16,655 bases of DNA from Syntrophaceae bacterium UBA5764. Its GTDB lineage: Bacteria > Desulfobacterota > Syntrophia > Syntrophales > Smithellaceae. The notes below the pieces were generated by a model. That model saw only the letters and a program-made list of their open reading frames with translations, searched no databases and was not told where the DNA came from. Both the position numbers and the translations under genes were made by a program. How positions within the stretch are numbered: the stretch's first letter is position 1; the number at the start of each line of letters is the position of its first letter. The DNA is taken from NCBI GenBank assembly GCA_002418825.1, contig DIEW01000085.1, forward strand, positions 3,511 to 20,165, in the 5' to 3' direction. This document shows positions 1-6,337 of the stretch, one piece after another.

Positions 1-1039
1 TTTTCGGATACACCGGCACGCGGAAACCCCACGCCATCGACATGGATTGAATCATTTTAGCCACCGCTTCCTCGATGGAGTATTTGGTCTGATGCGTCGG
101 CGGACTGGGCAAATTGACGCCCTGCGGCACGCCGCGGATTGCCGCGATGAGCTTATTCACTTTATACCACATCAAAAGCCCGCCGTCACCAGGCTTGGCG
201 CCCTGACCGTATTTAATTTCAATCGCGCAGGGATCTTCCTTCATCTGCGGCAGGTTGTGAATAATTTCATCCCACCCGAAATAGCCACTGGCGATCTGTA
301 AAATCACGTATTTTAAAAAACGTGATTTTAAAAGGCGCGGCGGACACCCGCCTTCACCCGTGCAAATACGCACCGGCATTCCTAATTCCTCATTAAGGTA
401 GGCAACGCCCATCTGCAGTCCTTCCCACATATTGGGGGACAGAGCGCCGAAAGACATCGATCCGATTATCAGCGGATAAATTTCGCGCACCGGCGGCATC
501 CAGCCCTCTTCTCTGCTCACCTTGAGCATTTCTTCCGGAGGAAGCACTCTGCCCAAAAGAGTGCGCAGTTCGAATTCATGCCGTCCCGCGTCGAGCGCCG
601 GGTCGGTCAGCATGGAAATGCGGACAAACTTTATTCTATCCAAAACGCTGTCCGCGGAATTGCGGCGGCCGCCTCTGCGTCTGGGTTCACCCGCCTGATT
701 AACATGAAAGCGCAATTTGTCAATTTCATCGCCGCGCACGGGAATGATCGCGCCGTTGGGGCAAACCAAAGTGCACATGCCGCAGCCTACGCAGGCATGC
801 GCGATGTCGGTGCGCTGGACAATGCCGTGATACACGGAAAACAAATTAGTCGCTTTTTCTTCCAGGCCGATGGGGACATGCAAAACACGTTTGCGATGCA
901 CGCCCAGTTCAATCGCACGCACAGGACACACAGAGGTGCAGTTACCGCAAAGGGTGCACTTGTCCTTGCTCCAGTGAATCTGCCAGGGCAAATCCTTGAT
1001 GCTCAATGTTGAGGGGTTAGCGCATCCCATTGATTCCAT
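1..1039 (-). CDS. Glutamate synthase, ferredoxin/FMN-domain subunit (archaeal-type GltB2), 3' end cut
   Basis: This is the synthase half of a split, archaeal-type glutamate synthase, which combines ammonia with 2-oxoglutarate to give glutamate in the cytoplasm. Only the first 346 codons are in the window and the frame runs off the left edge. Near the N-terminus are two 4Fe-4S ferredoxin motifs, KCTLCGNCTSVCP and ACVGCGMCTLVCP (both CxxCxxCxxxCP). The FMN-binding glutamate synthase barrel follows, with the signatures IIGSMSFGALSP, IASGYFGWDEII, IEIKYGQGAKPGDGG and NLPSPPTHQTKYSIEE. I chose the ATG at 1039 because AGGAG lies 8 nt upstream; an in-frame ATG at 1030 is the alternative. The start lies inside the preceding amidotransferase gene (37-nt overlap), implying translational coupling of the glutaminase and synthase subunits. 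The ferredoxin domain suggests a ferredoxin or separate flavoprotein electron donor rather than a GltA-type large enzyme. Family call is confident. Confidence 0.93.
   Translation of the reverse strand, partial: MESMGCANPSTLSIKDLPWQIHWSKDKCTLCGNCTSVCPVRAIELGVHRKRVLHVPIGLEEKATNLFSVYHGIVQRTDIAHACVGCGMCTLVCPNGAIIPVRGDEIDKLRFHVNQAGEPRRRGGRRNSADSVLDRIKFVRISMLTDPALDAGRHEFELRTLLGRVLPPEEMLKVSREEGWMPPVREIYPLIIGSMSFGALSPNMWEGLQMGVAYLNEELGMPVRICTGEGGCPPRLLKSRFLKYVILQIASGYFGWDEIIHNLPQMKEDPCAIEIKYGQGAKPGDGGLLMWYKVNKLIAAIRGVPQGVNLPSPPTHQTKYSIEEAVAKMIQSMSMAWGFRVPVYPK
299..330. repeat. 11-bp inverted repeat inside the glutamate synthase gene
   Basis: The arms TAAAATCACGT (299-309) and its exact complement ACGTGATTTTA (320-330) flank a 10-nt AT-rich loop. 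It lies within the codons of the conserved segment LLKSRFLKYVI, so it may be a by-product of coding constraint. No function is assigned. Confidence 0.5.
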
Positions 1040-2133
1040 TTTTCTATCTCCTGACGCTCTTGACGAACTAAAATTGTTTCATACTTCATGGGCTGGAAAT
1101 CCAGATTAATATCTCTTTCCGGTATCGCCGCGTCCAAACCGCACATTTCCGAAGAAAAGGCGAAGATGCCGGGACGGCCACCTACAATGCCGGGTCGCAA
1201 TTTTTTAGAATCCTGCACCATGAACATGGATTTATCCGGCAGACATCCGATAACGCAGTTCGGGCCGTCAATAATCAGAGGGCGACAGCTCTGTTTTAAC
1301 TTCTTCAGCCACAGGCCGTTGGGATGGCAAACGAGTTCGTCATCCTTAAGCGGCGTGATAATATGCTTATACATTTCCATTCCCAGCCCCAGATAATTGC
1401 GCATATAATGCAGGATGTGTGTAAACACCTCAGAGTCTGATTGGTATCCGACATAACCGGGAAAATTGCGCGAAGAGAGAAATTCGCGTATGGGCACAAA
1501 AGCCGTGTTTTCACCGTTGGTCATCGTGGAGATACCTTGAATAAAGAAAGGGTGACAGGCGTAGATATTAATCGCGTAATTTGTATTCTGCCTGCCTTGA
1601 CTCAGGATTACACGCGCCATAAGCTCTTTTCGGTCTAAACCGAGATACTCGGCCACCGCCAATGGATCACCAACTTCTTTAAGCATAATCACATCCGGCC
1701 AGAAGCTGAAAATCAACATTGATTCGTCTTTCTCCCCCATCTGACGCAGTTGCAGCTGAATCATCATCAGGCGAAATTGAATTTCTTCTTCGGGCAGACC
1801 TTTCCAATCCGGCGGATATTCATAAACACGAATTACATAGTTATCCCTTTTCGGAGTCCCGAGTGGAGGATTTTTTTCCGGTTTGATGGAAAGTTTATAT
1901 TTAACCATAAAGTCCAAGTCGATCATAAAGCGATCAAGAGTTTTTATGCCTTCATTTGAAAAAATACCTGAAAGTATCGGCTCATCTTTAAAATTTTGAA
2001 ATTGACCTCCCAGGTCCGTAAGAAACAAACCTACGCCTGAACCATCGTGCCCTTCTTTCATTACATCAATGGCGCGGATAGCCGTCATCGGCGAAAGCAA
2101 CTCTTTGGACGTCATCGCAAACAATCGACACAT
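1003..2133 (-). CDS. Glutamate synthase glutaminase subunit (class II amidotransferase, GltB1-like)
   Basis: This 376-residue class II (Ntn-type) glutamine amidotransferase hydrolyses glutamine and is expected to pass ammonia to the synthase subunit encoded immediately downstream. Met1 is followed by the nucleophile Cys2 (MCRLFA), which becomes N-terminal after Met removal. HDGSGVG (about residues 29-35) matches the class II HRGPDG-like loop, and TNGENTA corresponds to the substrate-binding 'NGE' strand. The length fits stand-alone archaeal-type GltB1 proteins rather than the ~1500-residue bacterial GltB. The ATG start has a good Shine-Dalgarno (TTAGGAG, about 10 nt upstream). The 3' end overlaps the start of the synthase subunit, so the two form one translational unit. 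A sigma54 promoter lies 38 nt upstream of the ATG, with activator-like repeats behind it, pointing to nitrogen-controlled expression. Other class II amidotransferases (PurF, GlmS) are unlikely given the neighbour. Confidence 0.9.
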   Translation of the reverse strand: MCRLFAMTSKELLSPMTAIRAIDVMKEGHDGSGVGLFLTDLGGQFQNFKDEPILSGIFSNEGIKTLDRFMIDLDFMVKYKLSIKPEKNPPLGTPKRDNYVIRVYEYPPDWKGLPEEEIQFRLMMIQLQLRQMGEKDESMLIFSFWPDVIMLKEVGDPLAVAEYLGLDRKELMARVILSQGRQNTNYAINIYACHPFFIQGISTMTNGENTAFVPIREFLSSRNFPGYVGYQSDSEVFTHILHYMRNYLGLGMEMYKHIITPLKDDELVCHPNGLWLKKLKQSCRPLIIDGPNCVIGCLPDKSMFMVQDSKKLRPGIVGGRPGIFAFSSEMCGLDAAIPERDINLDFQPMKYETILVRQERQEIEKWNQWDALTPQH

Positions 2134-2180
2134 TAATTATTTTCTCCTAAACCTTTGCTCCACAAAATACACTGATTCAG

Positions 2181-2198
2181 TTGCTAAAGCCGTGCCAG
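2181..2198 (-). promoter_or_regulatory. Sigma54 (-24/-12) promoter of the glutamate synthase genes
   Basis: Read on the minus strand the sequence is TGGCACGGCTTTAGCA, against the consensus TGGCACG-N4-TTGCW. GG and GC are separated by exactly 10 bp, and only one core -12 base differs (A for T before GC). The predicted start of transcription is about 2171, giving a 38-nt leader before the ATG at 2133. Confidence 0.8.
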
Positions 2199-2214
2199 TG
2201 TTCATTTTGGTGAT

Positions 2215-2224
2215 ACATTTTTGT
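2215..2224. promoter_or_regulatory. ACA-N4-TGT repeat close to the glutamate synthase promoter
   Basis: The sequence ACATTTTTGT (with T before it) is a copy of the ACA-N4-TGT element found in several regulatory regions here. It is centred about 48 bp upstream of the predicted sigma54 start, closer than a usual enhancer site. It could be a weak or accessory site, or chance in AT-rich DNA. Confidence 0.4.
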
Positions 2225-2284
2225 TTCTATTATGTTTTTAAGTCCTTAAGCCTTCCAAGAATATTTGTCGCTGTATTAAATAGA

Positions 2285-2294
2285 ACAATATTGT
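2285..2294. promoter_or_regulatory. ACA-N4-TGT repeat upstream of glutamate synthase
   Basis: ACAATATTGT is a perfect 10-bp palindrome. It is centred about 118 bp upstream of the predicted sigma54 start and about 29 bp from the stronger site at 2311-2326. Both spacings are typical of upstream activator sequences for sigma54 activators. Confidence 0.5.
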
Positions 2295-2310
2295 ATTATT
2301 TGTGTTTTTT

Positions 2311-2326
2311 GCTACATTTTTGTAGC
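2311..2326. promoter_or_regulatory. Probable upstream activator sequence (GCTACA-N4-TGTAGC)
   Basis: GCTACATTTTTGTAGC has perfect 6-bp arms around TTTT. Its core 14 bp is identical to the repeat at 4031-4044 in front of the activator gene. It is centred about 147 bp upstream of the predicted sigma54 start. It sits 30 bp past the activator gene's stop but has no T-run on the minus strand (it is followed by A residues), so it is not a terminator for that gene. The bases TGT (2301-2303) and ACA (2314-2316) also fit a NifA-type TGT-N10-ACA spacing, so the exact binding register is open. Confidence 0.6.
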
Positions 2327-2355
2327 ATTTAAGGTTTTTTATGCGCTTAAAACAA

Positions 2356-3885
2356 TTACGGCGATTCCTGTTTCTTTTTCCGGAATAATTTTACGTTGAT
2401 ACCCATTTTGGATATTTTATATTGAATAACCCTTTTGGTCGTTCCCAGCAGTTTGGCCGCTTTGGTCTGATTCCCTCCCGTTTCTTCCAGAGCTTCGATT
2501 ATTAAGGCTCTTTCCTGAGCCTCAATAACAGAAGACAGCTTGCTGCGCTCTTTTTTGTTCAACTCACTCCCTCGCAACTGTAATGAAGGCGGTAAATGTG
2601 CGCAATCTATTGTGTCTGTCTTGGTCAGCAAAACAGCTCGTTCAATGCAGTTTTCCAATTCCCGCACATTGCCCGGCCAAGTGTAAGAAAGAAAAGACTC
2701 AACGGCCGGAGTGGAAATTCTTTTTACTTCTTTTTTCATCTCTTTGCCGTACTTCAAGACAAAATGATCAGCCAACAAAATTATGTCGCTACCTCTATCT
2801 CGCAGGGGAGGCAGATAAATGGGGAAAACATTTAATCTGTAAAATAAATCGGCGCGGAAACGACCACTAATAATATCCTGCTCCAGATTACGGTTGGTGG
2901 CCGCGATAACCCGCACATTAACACTGACCACACGCGATGAACCCAGCGGTTGAAAATGCTTCTCCTGCAAAATACGCAACAGCTTTACCTGCGCGGCAGC
3001 GGAAAGCTCGCCTACTTCATCCAGAAAAATAGTACCCCCGTTGGCTTCTTCAAAACGGCCACGCCGTTGCTGTAACGCGCCGGTAAATGCCCCTTTTTCA
3101 TGGCCAAATAATTCGCTTTCGATCAGTGTATCCGGAATAGCCGCGCAATTTACCTGAATCAGGGGAGATTCCCGGCGTGAAGAGTTATTATGTATTGCCC
3201 GGGCAATCAACTCCTTGCCCGTTCCTGTCTCACCGGCAATTAGAACCGTTGTATTCGAATCGGCCACCTGCGCCACCAAACCGAATATTTCCTGCATAAC
3301 CTTGGAATGACCGATAATATCCATCGCCGGGGCGCGGTTCTGACCAACGATTTTACGAAGGCGTCTATTTTCTTCCTCCAGCGCACGGATATGCACAGCT
3401 TTGGCCATTAACTCGGCAACCGAAGAAAGCAATGCCAATTCTTTATCCAGATTTTGTACCTGCAGGGCAACTTTATCGGCAGACAGGACGCCAACAACAT
3501 TCGCATCGTATATGATCGGAACACACAAAAAAGACAATTCCGAGCGGTTTAAATTACGGCGCGCGCCGGTGCGGTCCAGAAAATGCGCTTCCTGCCCGAG
3601 ATTGGCTACAGCCATGGGACGGCCGGTCTCGGCCACTTTACCCGTAATTCCTTCCCCTGGTTCATAAGTCACTTCGAGACCGTCAATATTCACATCATGG
3701 GCAATATCCAGCCACACTTCATTTTTTGCACTATCCACCAATGATATCATTCCGCGCTGCATACCGAAACGTAAGCTCATCTCTTTAAGCACCTGCTCCA
3801 GTTGATCCCGCAATTCAGCGGGCTTGGCTAAAATCAGGGAAATAGCATGCAGGGCGGCAAGCTCTTCATAAGTATGTATGTTCAC
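2356..3885 (-). CDS. NifA-like sigma54-dependent transcriptional activator (GAF-AAA+-Fis HTH)
   Basis: This 509-residue bacterial enhancer-binding protein uses ATP hydrolysis to open sigma54-RNA polymerase promoters. An N-terminal GAF sensor (about 15-165) is followed by a short charged helix (RALEEENRRLRK), then the AAA+ domain with Walker A GETGTGKE (218-225), the sigma54-contacting GAFTGA loop (265-270), Walker B GGTIFLDE (283-290) and WPGNVREL (403-410). The C-terminal Fis-type helix-turn-helix is GNQTKAAKLLGTTKRVIQYK (471-490). Domain order and HTH resemble NifA, but the C-x4-C oxygen-sensing pair of rhizobial NifA is absent and no nif gene is visible. The start is GTG with GGAGG 8 nt upstream. 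It lies between the amt/glnK and glutamate synthase loci, which carry sigma54 promoters and shared inverted repeats, so these are its likely targets. The GAF ligand or partner is unknown; in NifA-type proteins this domain can receive PII or 2-oxoglutarate signals. Confidence 0.92.
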   Translation of the reverse strand: MNIHTYEELAALHAISLILAKPAELRDQLEQVLKEMSLRFGMQRGMISLVDSAKNEVWLDIAHDVNIDGLEVTYEPGEGITGKVAETGRPMAVANLGQEAHFLDRTGARRNLNRSELSFLCVPIIYDANVVGVLSADKVALQVQNLDKELALLSSVAELMAKAVHIRALEEENRRLRKIVGQNRAPAMDIIGHSKVMQEIFGLVAQVADSNTTVLIAGETGTGKELIARAIHNNSSRRESPLIQVNCAAIPDTLIESELFGHEKGAFTGALQQRRGRFEEANGGTIFLDEVGELSAAAQVKLLRILQEKHFQPLGSSRVVSVNVRVIAATNRNLEQDIISGRFRADLFYRLNVFPIYLPPLRDRGSDIILLADHFVLKYGKEMKKEVKRISTPAVESFLSYTWPGNVRELENCIERAVLLTKTDTIDCAHLPPSLQLRGSELNKKERSKLSSVIEAQERALIIEALEETGGNQTKAAKLLGTTKRVIQYKISKMGINVKLFRKKKQESP

Positions 3886-3959
3886 ACTATTTTTTCCTCC
3901 AACGGATTTTTTGACATCTTAGTGCCAAAGGCACGATATTTTTATAATGGTATTTTGTT

Positions 3960-3969
3960 ACAAATTTGT
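3960..3969. promoter_or_regulatory. ACA-N4-TGT palindrome in the activator leader
   Basis: ACAAATTTGT is a perfect 10-bp palindrome preceded by T (TACAAATTTGTT). It matches the element repeated in front of glutamate synthase and amt. It lies 75-84 bp upstream of the activator GTG. If the sigma54 box at 4010-4024 is used, it falls just downstream of the start, where binding would repress rather than activate. Confidence 0.4.
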
Positions 3970-4009
3970 TCTAATAGCAATTAATTTTTTATTACTGGAT
4001 ATTTTTATT

Positions 4010-4024
4010 GCAAAGGTTAAACCA
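4010..4024 (-). promoter_or_regulatory. Possible sigma54 promoter of the activator gene
   Basis: The minus strand reads TTGGTTTAACCTTTGCAA. GG and GC are 10 bp apart and the -12 box TTTGCA is good, but the -24 box has only the GG (TGGTTT for TGGCAC). The predicted start is about 3998, giving a 113-nt leader. This would imply autogenous control. Confidence 0.35.
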
Positions 4025-4030
4025 AGATAA

Positions 4031-4044
4031 CTACATTTTTGTAG
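4031..4044. promoter_or_regulatory. Inverted repeat CTACA-N4-TGTAG, probable activator-binding site
   Basis: CTACATTTTTGTAG has perfect 5-bp arms and is identical over all 14 bases to 2312-2325 upstream of glutamate synthase. It lies 146-159 bp upstream of the activator GTG and just upstream of the possible sigma54 box. Autoregulation by the encoded protein is the simplest reading. Confidence 0.55.
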
Positions 4045-4169
4045 AAAATTTTATATAAACAAATATTCCTATTTCTTCATTATTTCTCGTTTACACATAT
4101 CATTTCTACAATTTTAAGAAACAATTATAATAACTTAATTAAGCCTGAAGCTGTTTTTGGGCATGATTG

Positions 4170-4862
4170 TCAGCTTTTTTGTGAAAGAAATGAAAGAATG
4201 CTATCCATTAGTCGGTTTATTGATTTGTATCTTTCCGGCCCGATGGACAGTATTTTTTTCTCCGTTTGAACATATGCGGATGGACGCAATTCGTTGCGGC
4301 AATTGTGGATAATTGCTCGTGCCAATTGCGGTGTTGTCTCCAGATGAAACTGTAACCCCATGACGGAATTACCCAGTTGAAATGCTTGGTTTATACATCC
4401 CTTGCTTTTTGCCAGGCGTGTTGCGCCGGCTGGCAAGTCAAACGTTTCGCCATGCCAGTGAAACACTTTCAGCGATTCAGGAAAATAAAAAACAGATTTA
4501 TCGATTGACGGAATTCCGTAAACGGGAAACCACCCGATTTCCTTCAGGGGATTCTGGTAAACTCTTGCCCCCATTACATTGGCAATCAATTGGGCACCGA
4601 GGCAAATACCCAAAACAGCTTTATCGGATTTGATTGCCTCATAAATAAATTTTTTTTCATGAACAAGCCAAGGATATTTACCTTCGTCGCTTACGCTCAT
4701 CGGGCCGCCCATAATCACCAGCAGGTCAATATCTTTTAGAGAAGGAAAATCAGTCTCTTCAAACAACCTGGTGTTTGTTATTTCGTATCCGTTTATCTTC
4801 AGCCACGGCTCGATACTGCCAACGCCCTCAAAAGGAACGTGCTGTAAGTAATGGGCGCGCAT
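4170..4862 (-). CDS. Class I glutamine amidotransferase-like protein (GMP synthase-type GATase domain)
   Basis: This stand-alone class I (triad-type) amidotransferase domain has 230 residues. The nucleophile elbow is GICLGAQL with Cys87, and the catalytic His/Glu pair is in QFHLETT (His173, Glu175), so the triad looks complete. VIMGGPMSVSDE (about 49-60) is the oxyanion-side loop typical of the GuaA-like family. No synthetase domain is attached and no obvious ammonia acceptor is adjacent. Family members include glutamine hydrolases and gamma-glutamyl-compound hydrolases (PuuD or GatD-like), so the substrate is open. I placed the start at the ATG at 4862 (MRAHYLQHVPFEG, preceded by AGGGGA about 9 nt upstream). 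An upstream in-frame TTG (4910) would add 16 Asn/Gln-rich residues unlike the family. It lies on the same strand as the nitrogen genes but is separated by gaps of 142 and 284 bp. Confidence 0.82.
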   Translation of the reverse strand: MRAHYLQHVPFEGVGSIEPWLKINGYEITNTRLFEETDFPSLKDIDLLVIMGGPMSVSDEGKYPWLVHEKKFIYEAIKSDKAVLGICLGAQLIANVMGARVYQNPLKEIGWFPVYGIPSIDKSVFYFPESLKVFHWHGETFDLPAGATRLAKSKGCINQAFQLGNSVMGLQFHLETTPQLARAIIHNCRNELRPSAYVQTEKKILSIGPERYKSINRLMDSILSFLSQKS

Positions 4863-5004
4863 AACATTATTCCCCTGGTTTATATTTATATTGTTTTGGG
4901 ACTGGCTCAAAAAATGTCTTATTAAAAAATTTCAACAGAGCTGCTCTACAAAAGCGGTGACGTTTTTTTAAATCACCACTGCCCGAAAAATTCATAAATT
5001 ATTT

Positions 5005-5865
5005 TTAAAACGTGTAACTCAAAACAATTCCGCCATAAAAATACGCACTACCCCTGTCCGAAGGATTTGTTGTGCTCTTTAGCCCGCGCCCCTTCATCTC
5101 GTATTTCGCGTCGTCAGAAAGAGGAAAAACATAAGATAATGTCGGCGTAATAGTCAGCGTTTTAATAACAGCAACGGGCAGAGACACGGAAAAGACACCA
5201 TCGTGAAAATTATTAAACTTCTTATCGCCAGCCACCGAGTTTTGGTCAAACTCCGGATAGGTTGCCGCGTCTTCGCTTTTTAAATAGCTCACGCTTACCG
5301 CCAATCTTAGGCCAATCTTTTCCTGCAAAGAAAAAGTATGGGATATGCCCAGTGTCCCATACCACTGATGGTAATGATCTATTTCCTTGTAAACGGTTAG
5401 CGTAGGGGCCAAGAGGGTATCCAGTCCCAGACTGACAAATAATTCCTGAGAATCGAGCAGATCTGCACCGCCTGCGGTTGACCCGGAAAGACCGTAGTAG
5501 ATATAACCAATTCCGGCCTGCAAGATGCCAAATTTACGGGAATAAGAAATGGTAACATCCGTTTCCGTAAAATTTGAAGAATTCCTCTGGCCGCCAACCG
5601 TATACGGATCAGTGTCCAAATTGCCCCAAAGACTGGCGGCAAAGTCTCTGTAACTCACCATTATGGAAGGCTGGAGCACAACACCACGGCGCGACAACTC
5701 CTGGCCTCTCCATATATATGCCGATAGAATGCCCGCGGCAATTTCTCCTCTTATTTTTTCTTCTTGTTTTTCTTCTGCTGATTGATTCTCATCTGTCGCC
5801 CAGGCAAACATTGATATTGATAAGCTCAACAGTACAAACAAAACTGATATTACTAATTTTCTCAT
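5005..5865 (-). CDS. Outer-membrane beta-barrel porin-like protein (TorF/TIGR02001-like)
   Basis: This 286-residue protein is exported to the outer membrane. It has a signal peptide (basic MRK, hydrophobic stretch 4-20, AWA before a likely cut after residue 23). The mature part alternates polar and hydrophobic residues as beta-strands, and ends in Phe (GIVLSYTF), the usual beta-barrel assembly signal. IAAGILSAYIWRGQELS and VLQPSIMVSYRDFAASLWGNLD resemble the N-terminal strands of the TorF putative porin family. AAGGAG precedes the ATG by a few bases. It lies 121 bp downstream of glnK on the same strand with no clear promoter or terminator between, so cotranscription with amt-glnK is plausible, making it a candidate channel for a nitrogen compound. 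The family assignment is from memory and the substrate is unknown. Confidence 0.75.
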   Translation of the reverse strand: MRKLVISVLFVLLSLSISMFAWATDENQSAEEKQEEKIRGEIAAGILSAYIWRGQELSRRGVVLQPSIMVSYRDFAASLWGNLDTDPYTVGGQRNSSNFTETDVTISYSRKFGILQAGIGYIYYGLSGSTAGGADLLDSQELFVSLGLDTLLAPTLTVYKEIDHYHQWYGTLGISHTFSLQEKIGLRLAVSVSYLKSEDAATYPEFDQNSVAGDKKFNNFHDGVFSVSLPVAVIKTLTITPTLSYVFPLSDDAKYEMKGRGLKSTTNPSDRGSAYFYGGIVLSYTF

Positions 5866-5986
5866 TTTTCTCCTTACTTTTCCTAATCAATGATTGTTAG
5901 ATGTTTCTTCCCGACTAAAAGCACACTGTTTCAAAGCGCTTAGCCAAGAATTGAATTTACAACTAATTGATCAGATAAGCGTAACC

Positions 5987-6328
5987 TCAGCCGATGGCCG
6001 TGCCGCCTCTTTCCCCGCTGCTGATACGGATGCATTCATGTAAATCAATAACAAATATTTTCCCGTCGCCAAGGTTTCCCGTGCGCGCGCCTTTGTTGAT
6101 TGCCGTAATCGCCGGTTCAACAAAACTTTCATTTACGGCGATATCCAACCTTATTTTATTTAGCAGATTGCCTATTTCCTTAGCTCCGCGGTAAATTTCG
6201 GTGATACCTTTTTGGCGTCCCTGACCCAACACATTCGTGACCGTCATCAAATTTACCCCTACAACTTCAAGCTCTCTTTTCACCGCCTCAAGTTTATGAG
6301 GCTGAATAATGGCGATTATTAATTTCAT
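5987..6328 (-). CDS. glnK: PII nitrogen regulatory protein (GlnK/GlnB family) lacking Tyr51
   Basis: This 113-residue PII trimer-forming signal protein senses 2-oxoglutarate and ATP/ADP and, when encoded beside an ammonium transporter, normally plugs the Amt pore. The N-terminus MKLIIAIIQPHKLEAVKREL, the T-loop GQGRQKGITEIYRG (35-48) and the nucleotide loop GARTGNLGDGKIFV are clear. Aligned without gaps to E. coli GlnB, Tyr46 is kept but position 51, the uridylylated Tyr, is Glu (YRGAKEIG). GlnD-type modification at that residue is therefore impossible, and control is presumably by ligand binding alone. It starts 9 bp after the amt stop codon, with the ribosome site (AGGAT) partly in the amt stop, so the two form an operon. 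The glnK name rests on linkage to amt. Confidence 0.95.
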   Translation of the reverse strand: MKLIIAIIQPHKLEAVKRELEVVGVNLMTVTNVLGQGRQKGITEIYRGAKEIGNLLNKIRLDIAVNESFVEPAITAINKGARTGNLGDGKIFVIDLHECIRISSGERGGTAIG

Positions 6329-6337
6329 GATATCATC

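Larger units (their letters stand above)
3886..4169. other. AT-rich regulatory intergenic region before the activator gene
   Basis: This 284-bp gap lies between the amidotransferase stop and the activator GTG. It holds the inverted repeats at 3960-3969 and 4031-4044, a half-site-like CTACAATTTTAAG near 4106, a possible sigma54 box at 4010-4024, and a small hairpin GTGCC-AAA-GGCAC (3922-3934). The hairpin's minus-strand half reads TGGCAC but lacks a proper -12 GC. No ORF with coding character was seen, and no convincing terminator for the upstream amidotransferase gene. Confidence 0.6.

Noticed and set aside
578..1012. 144-residue plus-strand ORF near the left edge
   Set aside because: The opposite strand encodes the ferredoxin/FMN glutamate synthase subunit with clear motifs; the plus-strand frame is its shadow.
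2356..3885. Calling the activator a true nitrogen-fixation NifA
   Set aside because: Domain order and HTH fit NifA, but no nif gene is in the window and the repeated sites are not the TGT-N10-ACA spacing, except one overlapping match. A general nitrogen-assimilation role fits the context better.
3911..3928. TGGCACTAAGATGTC on the minus strand as a sigma54 promoter for the activator
   Set aside because: The -24 box is perfect but the essential -12 GC is TC, and the TGGCAC is half of a small palindrome GTGCC-AAA-GGCAC.
4937..4977. Hairpins AGAGC-T-GCTCT (4937-4947) and GGTGA...TCACC (4956-4977) after the porin gene as a rho-independent terminator
   Set aside because: Stems are only 5 bp, one loop is 12 nt, and no proper T-run follows on the minus strand. 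The position is suggestive but the signal is weak.
5932..5946. TGGCTAAGCGCTTTG on the minus strand as a sigma54 promoter for the porin gene
   Set aside because: At the 10-bp spacing the -12 position reads TG, not GC; there is no other support.
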